From Beaufortia kweichowensis (taxonomy: Eukaryota > Chordata > Actinopteri > Cypriniformes > Gastromyzontidae), in the NCBI GenBank assembly GCA_019155185.1, contig CM032795.1, positions 11,821,795 through 11,885,794 on the forward strand: a stretch of DNA of 64,000 nucleotides, given 5' to 3'. The translations under genes and the position numbers were made by a program. Shown here piece by piece: positions 41,531-52,927 of this stretch. How positions within the stretch are numbered: the first letter of the stretch is position 1; each line of letters starts with the position of its first letter. The notes under the pieces are model-generated. The model was not told the origin of the DNA and did no database searches. It was given only the letters and a program-made list of their open reading frames with translations.

Positions 41531-41595
41531 GTCTCAAGCTGCTTCTGCTCTGTCTTCTGAATTGTACAAAATCAAAATCCGAGTCTGTATTCTAC

Positions 41596-41601
41596 TTTAT
41601 A
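41596..41601 (-). promoter_or_regulatory. TATA box of the C1q-domain gene
   Basis: TATAAA on the minus strand about 66 bp before the proposed ATG at 41530, which leaves room for a short 5' UTR of about 35-40 bases. This supports the choice of the tiny first coding exon. Confidence 0.55.
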
Positions 41602-41604
41602 ATC

Positions 41605-43176
41605 CGACAGCACTCCACCTTCCTCTGTCTTCATGTGTTTAGGGAGATTCAGGTTAGTCACTTTATGTTTAAAGGAGAGCTTTACAAAGCCCCCAGTCAA
41701 AATATCTATAAAAGTATAACATGTACCTCTGGTGCACTGAAACACAAAACCCCACAGAGCTGCACACTAAAACAGTACACAATACAACAGCACAATAACA
41801 TGCATCAAAGCCATGAAAGGAAATTAGATAAATTTGACCGCAAGATCTCGAAGGAGAATACTGCTATCTGTTTCAGGCAATCAAACTCATTTCCCAGTAA
41901 AGGATCTCTCTGTTTTTTTACTCATATTGATGTAAGCCCTAAATCATCTATTCAAAAGACCACACCCCTATCCACAATAAAATACAACAGGGTAAAAAAG
42001 CATGCAAAGAATCACATAACACATCTTGTAATCCAAGTATTCCCACGTGTCATTTCTTAGTATAGACTTTATTTGAGTCAACACCAGTCTAGTGTTTACA
42101 GTCTGATAAAGATCTTAGTGTAACAAAGCTAAAATCACAAAGACCATACAATAACATTCAAGAGGAAGAGAGAGATGGAGAGAGATCTTTCCACATTTTT
42201 GTTACTTTAAAATGTATATTAATGTTAATTTTAGTAAAGGCTAATGAGTTAAGGCATATACTGTACACTTGTTACGAATGAAACATTCAGTATCATAATT
42301 AGAGACTGGTGCATGACCAGTATTCAATCTATAAAGAAGTGTGTCTCTCTTTACTGGTTAATAGTAATGTAATAGTAATAGTAAACTTTTGCTTTTCAAG
42401 CTACTTTTGCTTAGCAAATATTATGTTGCTAAATGGCAGTCATGCTACCCTTAATAATAAAAAAAAAGTAGCTACATAAGGTGCAATAACTTTAAATAAC
42501 TACCTGCTCATATTATTTACCAATTAATTCGATTTACTGTTTTTTCTAGTATAAGAGCCATTAGGGGTTTTGAATGACTGAACTTGTTTTAAGTGAAATT
42601 ATTAAACTGGACTGGATAAATTAATTGAATTAAATACATGAAATATATTTAACAAATAAAATAAAAGTAATTCAAATGAAATAAACAAATAAATAATGTG
42701 AAAACATAGTGATGTATTACTAGCACTATTAGCATCACTTAAATTTGTAAAAAAAAAATCACTACACTGCTGCTTATTACATTACTTAGTAGCTCATTAC
42801 TGGAGAAGCTGCTCTTTTTAAAACAGCTGATACAATATACTGCTATCTTACTTAAAATGTTGTTAAGTAGACTATTGGTTCTTCTTCATTACTCCTTAAT
42901 AGCTGTTATGGACAGATATAAAGCTACATCATGTTAAGATAAACATCACCTGAGGGTATTTTTGAAAATTGAGATACATTGTACATAAATCATTGATACA
43001 ATATTTGCACATGTAATTCAATGCAACTACAAATTTGTGAGGTTGATGTTCATGCAGTGTTGTAGCCAGGAATTTGTTTTACATGCAAGCCAAGATCCAG
43101 CTGCTAATAAAAAACACAAAGACTTTTCACATTATGTCATAATGCATAATGCTTTTCTCCTTTCATCTATTTTTTC
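41605..43176. other. Intergenic DNA between the C1q gene and tppp
   Basis: A 141-codon open frame at 41635-42060 on the plus strand shows no domain, begins with a non-ATG codon and has AT-driven composition; I treat it as chance. The rest is AT-rich with no recognisable exon. The tppp 3' UTR must lie at the right end. Confidence 0.45.
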
Positions 43177-44185
43177 TCATTCGTCCTCTTTGACTTTGTC
43201 GTCATAGGAGCCTTGGCCTTTGTATGCCGAGACGTATCCAGTGGTATCAGGGATGTCCTCCCTCCCCACACGGCCTTTTCCTTTTCCTGATGTGTCAAAG
43301 CGCTCTTTATGAGAACCAGTGTATTTACTGCTGTCTGTTAGCCTGTCCACAGCGGACGCTTTTGCCACTTTCTGTAGAGAGAATGAAATAGGAGGTTAAA
43401 GGTTGTACATTTAGTCTGTGTAAAAAAATTATTTTGATTGGCTGGAACTCACAGTGACACCTATGTTGGTGGGTTCTTGTCCAGCAATGAGACTGTAGAG
43501 AAGCTGTACTGCCTCTTCCTGGCTTTTCCCTTTAAAACGCTTTGGAGCCAATTCAGTTATGGCTTGAGTGAACTGCTCAAATGTAATGACACGTGCTGTC
43601 TTAGCTCTAAAACACATAAACACAAAGGATATTAAACTGTTTAAGGGTAGAGTAAAACCTGAAGCCTAAAGAGCTTTGACAAACACATTTCTCTTTTTTG
43701 TGTTGTTGTATTTCCTATTTAAACAGTAAGTTTGCATGGGGCGTATTATACCTTTTATAGCCCTTAAAACACACATAGACTAAAAGTTGCTAAAAAAAAA
43801 GTAAATTCTTTAACTGTCATTTATAACAAAGTCTCTTTAGGAAAGTCAGAGCCCTTGGCGGCCATGTTTGCAACGCCTCCAGATAGCTATTTCAGTCATA
43901 CGCTACAATAATCCCTATCCTTAAGTTCATAGTACTGCCACAACTTGTTAATATCTATTATCTTAGTTTATAATGAACACAATCATACTTGACTTTGCTG
44001 AAGACAATATCCACATCCGTGCTGGTGACATTTTTTCCGTCAATGACCTTGGAGTCCTTACACAGCTTAACAAAGTTTTTCCCATTCATCTCCTTCCCTG
44101 TCGCTTTGGTGTCTCCATGAACCGCAAATTTGCGGAACGTTGTCTCAACCTCTGCCAGTGAAATCTCGCCTGAACCTTCAGCCAT
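43177..44185 (-). CDS. tppp2: Tubulin polymerization-promoting protein family (p25-alpha), tppp2-like
   Basis: Three coding exons on the minus strand close in frame to 181 residues: 44185-43989 (ATG), 43606-43453 and 43371-43177. The p25-alpha core is complete (FRKFAVHGD, MNGKNFVKLCKD, TSTDVDIVFSKVK, ITFEQF, KRFKGKS). The conserved C-terminal tail is also present (AVDRLTDSSKYTGSHKERFD, SGKGKG, TGYVSAYKG). The long basic N-terminal extension of TPPP1 is absent, leaving TPPP2 or TPPP3. STDVDIVFSKVKAK with ITFEQF is closer to TPPP2 than to TPPP3. Family members bind tubulin and stabilise microtubules; TPPP2 is mainly a testis/sperm protein in mammals. A splice acceptor at 44203 gives an 18-base untranslated lead before ATG, implying an upstream non-coding exon. 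Confidence 0.9.
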
Positions 44186-44990
44186 TCCGGTAGATTACAC
44201 TGTCTGGTGAAAGAATTACAAGAAATGCGGTTTTGAAATCGTTCAGAAATTTTGAAAGGGTCAGAAATTGTTTTTGCATATGTATTTTTGTTCAGCTTTG
44301 TTGTAATATTGTCTGCATTCCTTATGATTTCTCAGAAATTGTGGCAAAGCTGTATGTAAGTCACACCACAATTTGCTCTATCAAATGATTCCATATTATT
44401 CCATGCTCACAAATAGCTGTTCATTTACTCCAAAGGGAGAACTGACAGCTCCATGTCCATCTACACATCAACAACACACACACACATATCAAATTGACAA
44501 TTACTCTAAATACACTCACTCACAGGCACACAAATGTAAATCACACTAAAAGCTGTAATTTAATAATGGTACACTTAACTAAATTAGCTTTCTCTCTTTC
44601 TATGTGTTACACTTTTACTCTGACATACTGGGGTATTTTCAATCCCTAAAAGCGTCATCTGTAACTGGATGGAGCATTGTGATTACCTTTATAGACAGAA
44701 TGATCAAACAGAACTATAATAAATACATACATGGATACATGAATAAAAGCTTTTGCAAAACAAGTACAAGTGCATACTACTGTATCTATGTTTACAGATC
44801 ATTCATCAAAAATGCTGCACGTAAATATGCAATACATTCACTATATAGAATACTATATGTAATAAACTCTACAAATATCCAACTATATCCAATGTGTATA
44901 TTTCATGTGTGATCTAGTAGACGTGATACAGTACGTAAATACCTTTGGATAAATGTGTGTCAGACAAAAAATAAAAGACATTAGGCCTAC

Positions 44991-45110
44991 CTGACGGGTG
45001 GATGATGTTGGTACTGATGCTAAACTGCTTCTGAAGTGATGCTGAAGGGTGTGTTTCGTGCTCCTCTCTGCTCCTCCTAGCTGTGTGTACGTGAGGTGGG
45101 GGCATTGTGT
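44991..45110 (-). other. Possible non-coding first exon of tppp
   Basis: On the minus strand a donor (CGTCAG|GTAGGC) at 44991/44990 could splice to the acceptor before the tppp ATG exon at 44203. The upstream limit is a guess. A CRE-like TGACGTAA lies at 45154-45161. Confidence 0.3.
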
Positions 45111-46454
45111 TTGTGTGTCTATCCTGTTCTTGCTTCTTCCTGTGTGTGTGCAATGACGTAAGATGGAGGGGAGGAGAAAGCACAGCCCAGCACTAATAAT
45201 GACATCACTCTATTTCTCTCCCTCCCTCTCTCTCTTTTTCTCTCTTTCTGTACTACATGTCCTCTTGTCATCTCTTCAGTCCTTACAGATAGTCATTCAC
45301 TAATCTAACCCCTCATCTCCATCTTTCTTTGTTTTGGTCTCTCTCTGCTGCCACGCCCATCAGTCTCTGAACAACATTCTGTTTCTGCTTTCAAAGTGAA
45401 AGTCCTCTAGACTTTCACCTTAACACACAAAAATGAAAACTTAATGTGTGTATTTATAAGTAATCATGTGCACAAAAACCATATAAACAATAAAATACAA
45501 AAATAATAATAATATTTTTTTAATTATATAAAATCTGTATATTTAATAAGTACCCTAAATAAAATATATAATAAAAAATAATTAACTTTCCCTAAACCTT
45601 GCCCTCACACAAATATGTGGTTTACGTGCATTTGAAATCTAAAAGCTAAGTTGCTTATTAACATGTTTGTATTCTAAGAATATTTGTTCATTTTGAATGT
45701 GGCCCTCACAAATAAAGTCAAACGTATACACAGACAGATCGGCATTCCTATATTACAAGGACTTTCCATTGACATCTTTTGTTTTCATACTGCTTATGTT
45801 GCCAATTGCTGTAATGGGTTGCATCTTATTGTAATGTCTTTAGAGAGCATTAGAGAGCAGATTCAGTGACCCCAACACACACATACACACGCACACACAC
45901 ATACAGCTACTTACTTACTGGCAACATAACCACATTGTCCCAGGGAAAACACCATTTTCTGGGACAACCACAGGAACACATGCACTGACACAGAAACAAA
46001 AGCGCTCCCCCTACAGCATGCTAGGAAAAGTGACTACATAGCTAGCAAAATGATTCTAAAGGTATAAAAATATTTTGATACACATTTTACAGAGAATGAC
46101 AAATAAATATATTACTATAAAATTAATGCAAATTAAAAACAGCGGATGGAAAACTGCCCAACACCGGATGTCTTATACACTGCTGTCTGATATGTATAAG
46201 CCCTTATTTACAGGACACTACTACTGGGACACTGCAGAATTTTCCTGTTGACTCAAGAGAGTTTGACCTTGATAATCTTTTTCAGAATATGTATGTGCGT
46301 TCTATATTGTTTACCCACATCATACTTGAGTGTTTACAGTAAACATTACGCTATTCTGTCACTCTGGGTTCCTCATACTGACTAAACAAATTTACTCTAT
46401 CCAGTTTCCATATTTACAGACAAAGCACAGCATCACATTTCCAACAGCATGTGT

Positions 46455-46456
<2 letters not shown>

Positions 46457-46530
<74 letters not shown>
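46457..46530. repeat. (AG)n microsatellite
   Basis: About 74 bp of uninterrupted AG dinucleotide. Confidence 0.95.
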
Positions 46531-46534
<4 letters not shown>

Positions 46535-46805
46535 TTACAAATGTTTACTTTTTAAAAGTTTAAAATTTAAAAGTTTAAAAGTCAGTTTATATATTCACAC
46601 ATTTTATTGTTTTATTGTATTCTAGATTTTATTCACTTTATAGCACCTTATTTAAATTCCTTTATTGTTTGTTGTTATTCTGTTATTGTATTGTATGTTT
46701 GTTGTTCTATGTAAAATGGCAATATTGTAAGCTCCCACAATCATGGCAATAAAGTAACTTTAAATTGAATTGAATTGAATTGAATTGAATTGAATTGAAT
46801 TGAAT

Positions 46806-46812
<7 letters not shown>
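46531..46812 (+). mobile_element. 5'-truncated LINE-like 3' tail ending in (TTGAA)n
   Basis: The segment ends ggcaataaagtaactttaa followed by about ten copies of the pentamer TTGAA at 46763-46812. That arrangement, a polyadenylation-like signal running into a short tandem tail, is typical of 3' ends of fish non-LTR retrotransposons. No reverse-transcriptase frame is present, so it would be a strongly 5'-truncated copy. GA repeats lie directly on both sides. Confidence 0.45.

Positions 46813-46871
<59 letters not shown>
46812..46871. repeat. (GA)n microsatellite
   Basis: About 60 bp of GA dinucleotide directly joined to the pentamer tail on its left. Confidence 0.95.
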
Positions 46872-46874
<3 letters not shown>

Positions 46875-47250
46875 TTGTTTGTGAGCTTCATTTATTAGTA
46901 AATCTTAACAAGAAAAACTTTACACTTTAAAAAATACATGCCATAGAAGAACGACTTACATTTTTTTATGTTCCCCAAAGAACCTTTATAGTTAAAAAGA
47001 TCAATTTCTTTCTTTTATGCATATAAACCGATACGCGTTGTGAATGTTACTTATAGAAACTTGCAGCTCCGGAAAATCATTACTTTAAACATTTATAAAC
47101 TTCAATCAAATGACAAAAAGTATTCTTGCATTATTATGTTCTATAACAAACACCTATCTAACACACATCCCATTTAATTCATTATCGTGACTTTTATAAA
47201 CAGTAATAAACGATATGCCCCTATTCCTACCACCTGGCCTGGTTCAAATC

Positions 47251-47258
47251 TATAAATA
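47251..47258 (+). promoter_or_regulatory. TATA box of the TRIM gene
   Basis: TATAAATA lies 74 bp before the ATG at 47325, leaving about 40-45 bases of 5' UTR. This argues for 47325 as the start. The in-frame open stretch upstream (from 47262) has no ATG and overlaps the region between the TATA box and the expected start of transcription. Confidence 0.6.
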
Positions 47259-47324
47259 CAGGTGTTGGTGTTTCTGCTTCAGTTACTCTCTCACAGCACT
47301 TGTCATTCTCACATCATTTGGAAA

Positions 47325-50300
47325 ATGGCAGAATCAGACTTCCATGACTACACCTGCCTTCTCTGTGCTGAAGTCCAGCGGGACCCCGTCACTATCCCGT
47401 GTGGAGACACCTTCTGCCTAGACTGCATTAAGATCTACTGGGACCATTCCGACCACGTCGGCGTGTACAGCTGTCCGCAGTGTCAGGCGACCTTCACTCC
47501 TCGCCCTATTCTGAGGCGTAATGTACCCAACGTTGGCAGTCGGGAGCCTCGCCCACCTTTACCCGAGCTCACCCCGTTTCCATACAAACGGGACGCGCTG
47601 TGTGATTTTTGTACAGGACGGCGCAACAGAGCAGTGAAGTCGTGCCTGATGTGTCTAGCATATTACTGCGAGACGCACATCAAACCTCACTATGAATCGG
47701 CTACTTTTAAACGACACAAACTGGTGGACGAGATGGGACACCTGGATCGGAAGATCTGTCCACAGCATGAGAAAGGCTTAGAGCTGTTCTGCCGCTCGGA
47801 TCAGATGTGCATCTGTGTTCTGTGTACCGTACGAGAACATCGCAGCCACAACATCGTGAGCGCAGACGATGAACGCACAGAGAAACAGGTGAGTATAATT
47901 ATAAGGGATGAGAAGAAATGGGCAGTTCTCTGTCAACATGGGTTTAGTAAAACATAAACAGATGATTAAAAGATTTTGACTGAAAATATCACACGCTGGA
48001 ATTGCCCAGACACTTTATAGTCTGTATTGAAAGAATAGTTCTATAATTCTTTAATTAAAACACTGATTCATATTTTGTTAAATGTAATTATGTTTGTGTG
48101 TGGTTATAGAAAGTCTTGGTGGTGACTCAAACAGAAGTTCAGCGCATTATTCAGGACCGAATGAAAGAACTGCAGGAACTCAGACACAACATAGATGTTC
48201 TCAAGGTCAGTCAAATGTGGACATCTCAGTGGAAGCACCAACATAACAGATACAAAATTCCATGACCCCAATAAGGTGCCATTAACACAAACATGAACAT
48301 TCTTTTATAATTTACTAAATAATATTTATGTTTACCCGAAGAATGGAAGTCATATCTGGGATGAGGTAAGGGTGATTATGAGATCATTTTAGTTTTGGAG
48401 TGAACTATCCCTTTACATGCCATCTCTGTGTTGTCTCCTGGTGGTGATATTTACAGTAAATTCACATTCAGTATGGTACAATCATTGTTTATTTGTACAG
48501 TTGAGAAATATGTCACATACTGTATAAGAGTGTCATTCTACATAAAACAGTTCATCCCCATTAGGGGCCGCTGTGTTTTGATTATACATCTGGCTCTGAA
48601 AGTTAATTATGGTCTGGTTTAGATTAAGCAAGGATTAGGCCTTATTTAAATAATGACATTTAATTAGCTTTTATAAACATGCCTGTACTAATGACTAAGA
48701 CATTCTAAACATTACTAAAACATTCACTAAAAACATTAGTGTTCCAACAAGCATTTTAGTCTGGGACTACTTTTAAGCCTTGTTTGTGAAACCTGGTCTA
48801 AATTCAATAATGTACATGAACATTTTTAGTGTCTTCGATGCTGAATGCCCTGTTCACAGAAATCCACCGAAACAACACAGTATAAACAAAACTGGACTAT
48901 GAAGAAGCCATGGATCTTTCTCTTTCTCTGTAGGGAAATGCACAGCGAGCCCAGACTGACAGTGATAAAATCTTCAACGAGATGTTACAAGCGGTAGAGC
49001 GATGGCATGCAGAGATAATCCAGCTCATACAGGCTAATTTACAAGCATCTATGGCTCAGGTGTGTACATGTTGTGAAAGTTTATTATTCAATGTTTAATT
49101 AAATAGTTTTAGTTTAGTCTGTTTAATTTAAATGTATTTAACCTAGTAAAGTTTTATTATTGATAAATAAAGTGGTAAAAAATACGGACAAATAAGAAGT
49201 CGCACAGCACACAAGCTTAATGCAAGCTTACTGTACAGTCATCAAGCTGCTAAGGTTGCCATTCCCCTCCTAATGTACTGACAGGCTCAGGGCTACATAG
49301 AGAGACTTGAACAAGAAATCATGGAACTACAGAAGAGAGATGCTGAACTACGTCAGATACTAGAAACAGAGGACAACATTCACTTTCTGCAGGTACAGTA
49401 CAGACATTAAAGGACACATTAGTAGCAACTAATACATTTAATTCATAAATATAATAAATATGCTTGTGGCAATAGAGTCAACAGAATTACGAAATTAACC
49501 TAATTTAGCTTTGAGTAAAGATTTTTTTGTGTTGTTTATATTCATTTGTATATAGAATTTTCCTACACTGTCTGTTGCACCGGAGCCCATGGTGCCTAAA
49601 GTGCTCATAAACCCAGAGTTTTCCTTCAGTGAGATCAGCAAGACTGTCTCTGACATGAAAGAACACCTGGATGACATCTGCAAAAAAGAGCTGGGAAACA
49701 TTTCCAAACGAGGTAATCATTACCATCCACTATAAAACCAATTCAATATTTTAACTGAAGATTAATCCACTCTTGGATTCATTACACAAACATGTACAAA
49801 ACAATGTAACTATTAATACAAGATTTCTTAAGACATTATTTGACATATCATATGACAGCAAATAATATTAAATACTGCATACTGATGCAGTGATTTTAAT
49901 CTACTATTTATTAATGAATTTGGATTATATTTAAAACAGTAAGTGACACATCCATCTATGTCCTAATTCCAAGATCTGGAGGACGTTTGAATGGTGAGAG
50001 GACCTGTTGAGCTTCTTCATATTTTAATTTAAACTAAAATATGAATTTAAAAAATGGTAATTTATATACTCTTTATACATCATTTTCAGCTGCAGTAAGA
50101 GTTGACTTTCACGAGCCTAAAATCAGACTGGATTTCCTTAGATGTAAGTCTGAGTTCAGTTACATCAGTTTTATCTCATTAACAAAATCCATCTCCTCAC
50201 TCCACACAAATTTGAAGATTTTTTCTGTTTTAATTTTACTTAAATGTTGAAAGAGCCACTAATCTAAAAAATTGTTTCACAGATTCTTGTAAACTGACAT

Positions 50301-50827
50301 TTGACCCCAACACGGCCTTTAAAGAGCTAGTGCTTTCTGATGGGAACCGTCGGGTGATCCGTAAACGAACAACCCAGTACTACCCAGATCACCCTGAACG
50401 CTTCGATGGGTTTTGCCAGATTTTGTGCAAGGAGCCACTCAGTGGACTACGGCATTATTGGGAGGCAGAGTGGAATGGAGAATTTTCCATCGGAGTCGCC
50501 TACAAGAGCATCAGCCGCAAAGGTAAGAACTCAAACAGCCTTCTGGGATACAACGATAAATCCTGGAGCCTCCTATGCTCAGACTCTGGATACTCTGCCT
50601 GGCACAATAAAATGGACAAGGATTTGCCGGGAGCAGTACGTGCCTCGCGGATTGGCGTTTACCTGGATTACTCTGGAGGTTCTGTGTCTTTTTATGCTGT
50701 GTCTAACACAATAGAGCTCATCCACAGATTCCAGGCTAAGTTCTCTGAGCCGCTGTATGCCGGGTTTGGTGTTGGATCATCCGTAACTCTGTGCGTGTTG
50801 GAGAAAAACCAACAATCATACCATTAA
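47325..50827 (+). CDS. Tripartite-motif E3 ligase-like protein (finTRIM/TRIM25-like, RING-Bbox-CC-PRYSPRY)
   Basis: Eight exons join in frame into 567 residues: 47325-47888, 48110-48205, 48934-49059, 49285-49392, 49556-49712, 49940-49993, 50090-50143 and 50283-50827 (TAA). Exon 1 encodes a RING finger (ligands C11, C14, C26, D28, C31, C34, C50, C53), a B-box1-like motif (CDFC...CLMC...CETH) and a B-box2 (CPQHEKGLELFC...CTVREHRSH). Exons 2-5 encode a coiled coil, and exon 8 encodes PRY-SPRY (residues 387-567: LTFDPNTAFKELVLSDGNR, HYWEAEW, GVYLDYSGGSVSFY). RING-TRIM proteins are ubiquitin ligases, and fish finTRIMs and TRIM25 relatives act in antiviral signalling and self/non-self recognition. 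The RING wording (GVYSCPQCQATFTPRP) is finTRIM-like. Two odd points are that the fourth zinc ligand is Asp rather than His, and that the usual 234-nt coiled-coil exon is split. The gene faces away from tppp and converges with the IkB gene. Confidence 0.9.
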
Positions 50828-52927
50828 GGTTTCTAAATTGAGCTTTGACCCAGAACTCTTTTAGTTTAATCTGACAGAAGGCTGAATAATCCTTATTTTT
50901 GTATATAAAACTGTATAAATAATGCATAATGAATACCGAGGACACGCTTTATCAAAGGTGTGGGGAGGGGGGAATAATCGATTCTATTTTTAAACTGTAT
51001 TCATGTTGGAGATGTGACACATTGGGCTCATATCACAGAGATTCATTAACTCTTCATCTGGTTTTAATCTGGTTTGTAGTGAACCTAATGCCCATCCTTA
51101 ACAATCCTTATCAAACTTTGTTAAACAATATGAAGCATGTAAATCCTTTCACAGTATTTTCCTGAAATTCACGTATAATCTGTTCTGTGATCTGATGCTT
51201 TGTGTTAAAATTCTATAGAAAATACATCAGCATCAAAAGTGTGTGTACTGTTACTGTATCTACCAAAATGACTTGGGCGTGTACATAGGACAAACAAAAC
51301 AATTCAAACCTTGTAATAATTTATATGTCTGTTTATTGTCCATTTGAATGGTTTCTACGAGATTTTAAGACACATCCATCACCAAATGAAGCAAAATATG
51401 TACAGATTAAATATCTGTCCCTCTGCAGTCAGTTCCTTAACACATCGATCAGAAACACCCCAAAATCAACAGCACATAGCTACATTTAAGACATATATAC
51501 CCTTGATTCACGTCACAGTCATTAATTCCATTAAATCTTAATATCCATCCTCTGTTATTAAACCCAAACCTTCCTGTCAATGTGCCTTAGTTTCCAAAAG
51601 AAGATCAAACCAATGACGTGTACTAAAAAGCTAAATATTTAACAAGTCCATCATTTTAAACAGGACTACAATTGTTGTGTCACCAGTTTACAGTCAACTC
51701 ACAGAGGACAAGTAAGCAGCTCGGAGCCTTAAATATCTGTACCATTTTAGGAAAAGCAAAGGAGTATCTAACAGATTACCAACAGAGGGCACCAATCATC
51801 ATCTCTCACCCCAACAAAACTGAAAATCTTGAACAGACTTGCAGGGTGTCTGAACCATTATGCAGCCACATAGACGGTTATCACTCTAATAAATACAAAC
51901 AAAACAGTAAGTCAGACAGAACTCTATTCAGGTCTGTTTTTAAGTGAAATATGAAATAATTTAGTCATCTTAATTTGTTTGATAATGTTATTTGGAATGT
52001 ATGATAAATGCGGGACACAATGCTTTAGTGCTACAGTAGTTAAATCTGGGGTACAAACACAAATTTCTATTAATTCAGTCCAAAATGTCAGTTTAAGATG
52101 GCTTGCTGTAATGTGGAATTCAGTGTTGGTAATAAGCTAATTAGCACCAAGGTTACAGTGAGTGCTTTGAATTTAATACACAAATTAAATATAATTTTGT
52201 TGAACATAAAAACCCTTTCATTTCTGTCTGGCCTACTGTTCAACCCTCTATCAAACATATCCACCTCTCATCTATCCTACAATCACCCCTAATCCCAAGA
52301 AAAAAATAAACATCCACCACAGATAAACACAATGAGCAACTGGGAAGATTTGTAACCATGGAAACAGTGACAATCTACACAAAAGCCCAAATCATAGCTG
52401 TTGCAGAAATAATAGTAATAAGTAAAGTAGTTTATTAAAAAGCATTTGTTTTAATCTTCAGAATTCCCTCTGTCAAATCCCACTAATAATTTAGTTTAAA
52501 AAAAAGAAAACCAATAAAATCAGATGTGTCTTCCTGTGAAACTATCAAAAGGCATCACAGTTTGGCGTGCGGTTTACACATGATGTGTCATACCAGGTGT
52601 TTTTGTATGCAGGGGAGTCTAGTTATTAAATTATGATGTACACTAGATGAGCCAGAGAAGTTTAACTAAACGAAAAGCTGCCTCCATTTTTATATTTCAG
52701 CTACTTTTAAAATGTTTTGAGGTCATCCTTCATGACTAAAGACTCAGAACAGATTAATAAACTCCATTAGCCTGAAAACAAACCAGCATAATGATATCAC
52801 ACTGTACCCTTGAAAACAAATTACACACAGACATACGTATACCCCCACGCCACATACACTCAAGACACCAAAATCTGTCAACTGGAGTTGAAAGTGTCTA
52901 ATGGCAGAGTAGTGTCCTTTTTTACAG
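50828..52927. other. Convergent intergenic DNA between TRIM and IkB genes
   Basis: The region holds the 3' UTRs of both genes. On the minus strand AATAAA (plus-strand TTTATT at 52431-52436) lies about 490 bases past the IkB stop. The ORFs here (up to 91 codons) have no recognisable motif. Confidence 0.45.

Larger units (their letters stand above)
45190..47250. other. Intergenic DNA between tppp and the TRIM gene (divergent)
   Basis: The two flanking genes point away from each other, so both upstream regions lie here. I see no exon. The notable content is a pair of GA microsatellites separated by a retrotransposon-like tail (46457-46871). Confidence 0.5.

Noticed and set aside
41635..42060. 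141-codon plus-strand ORF upstream of the C1q gene
   Set aside because: No ATG at its start, no domain or signal, AT-driven composition and no splice context. Most likely chance.
47262..47324. N-terminal extension of the TRIM frame
   Set aside because: It begins at GTG, lies immediately after the TATA box and has no ATG; the first ATG at 47325 gives a normal RING spacing.
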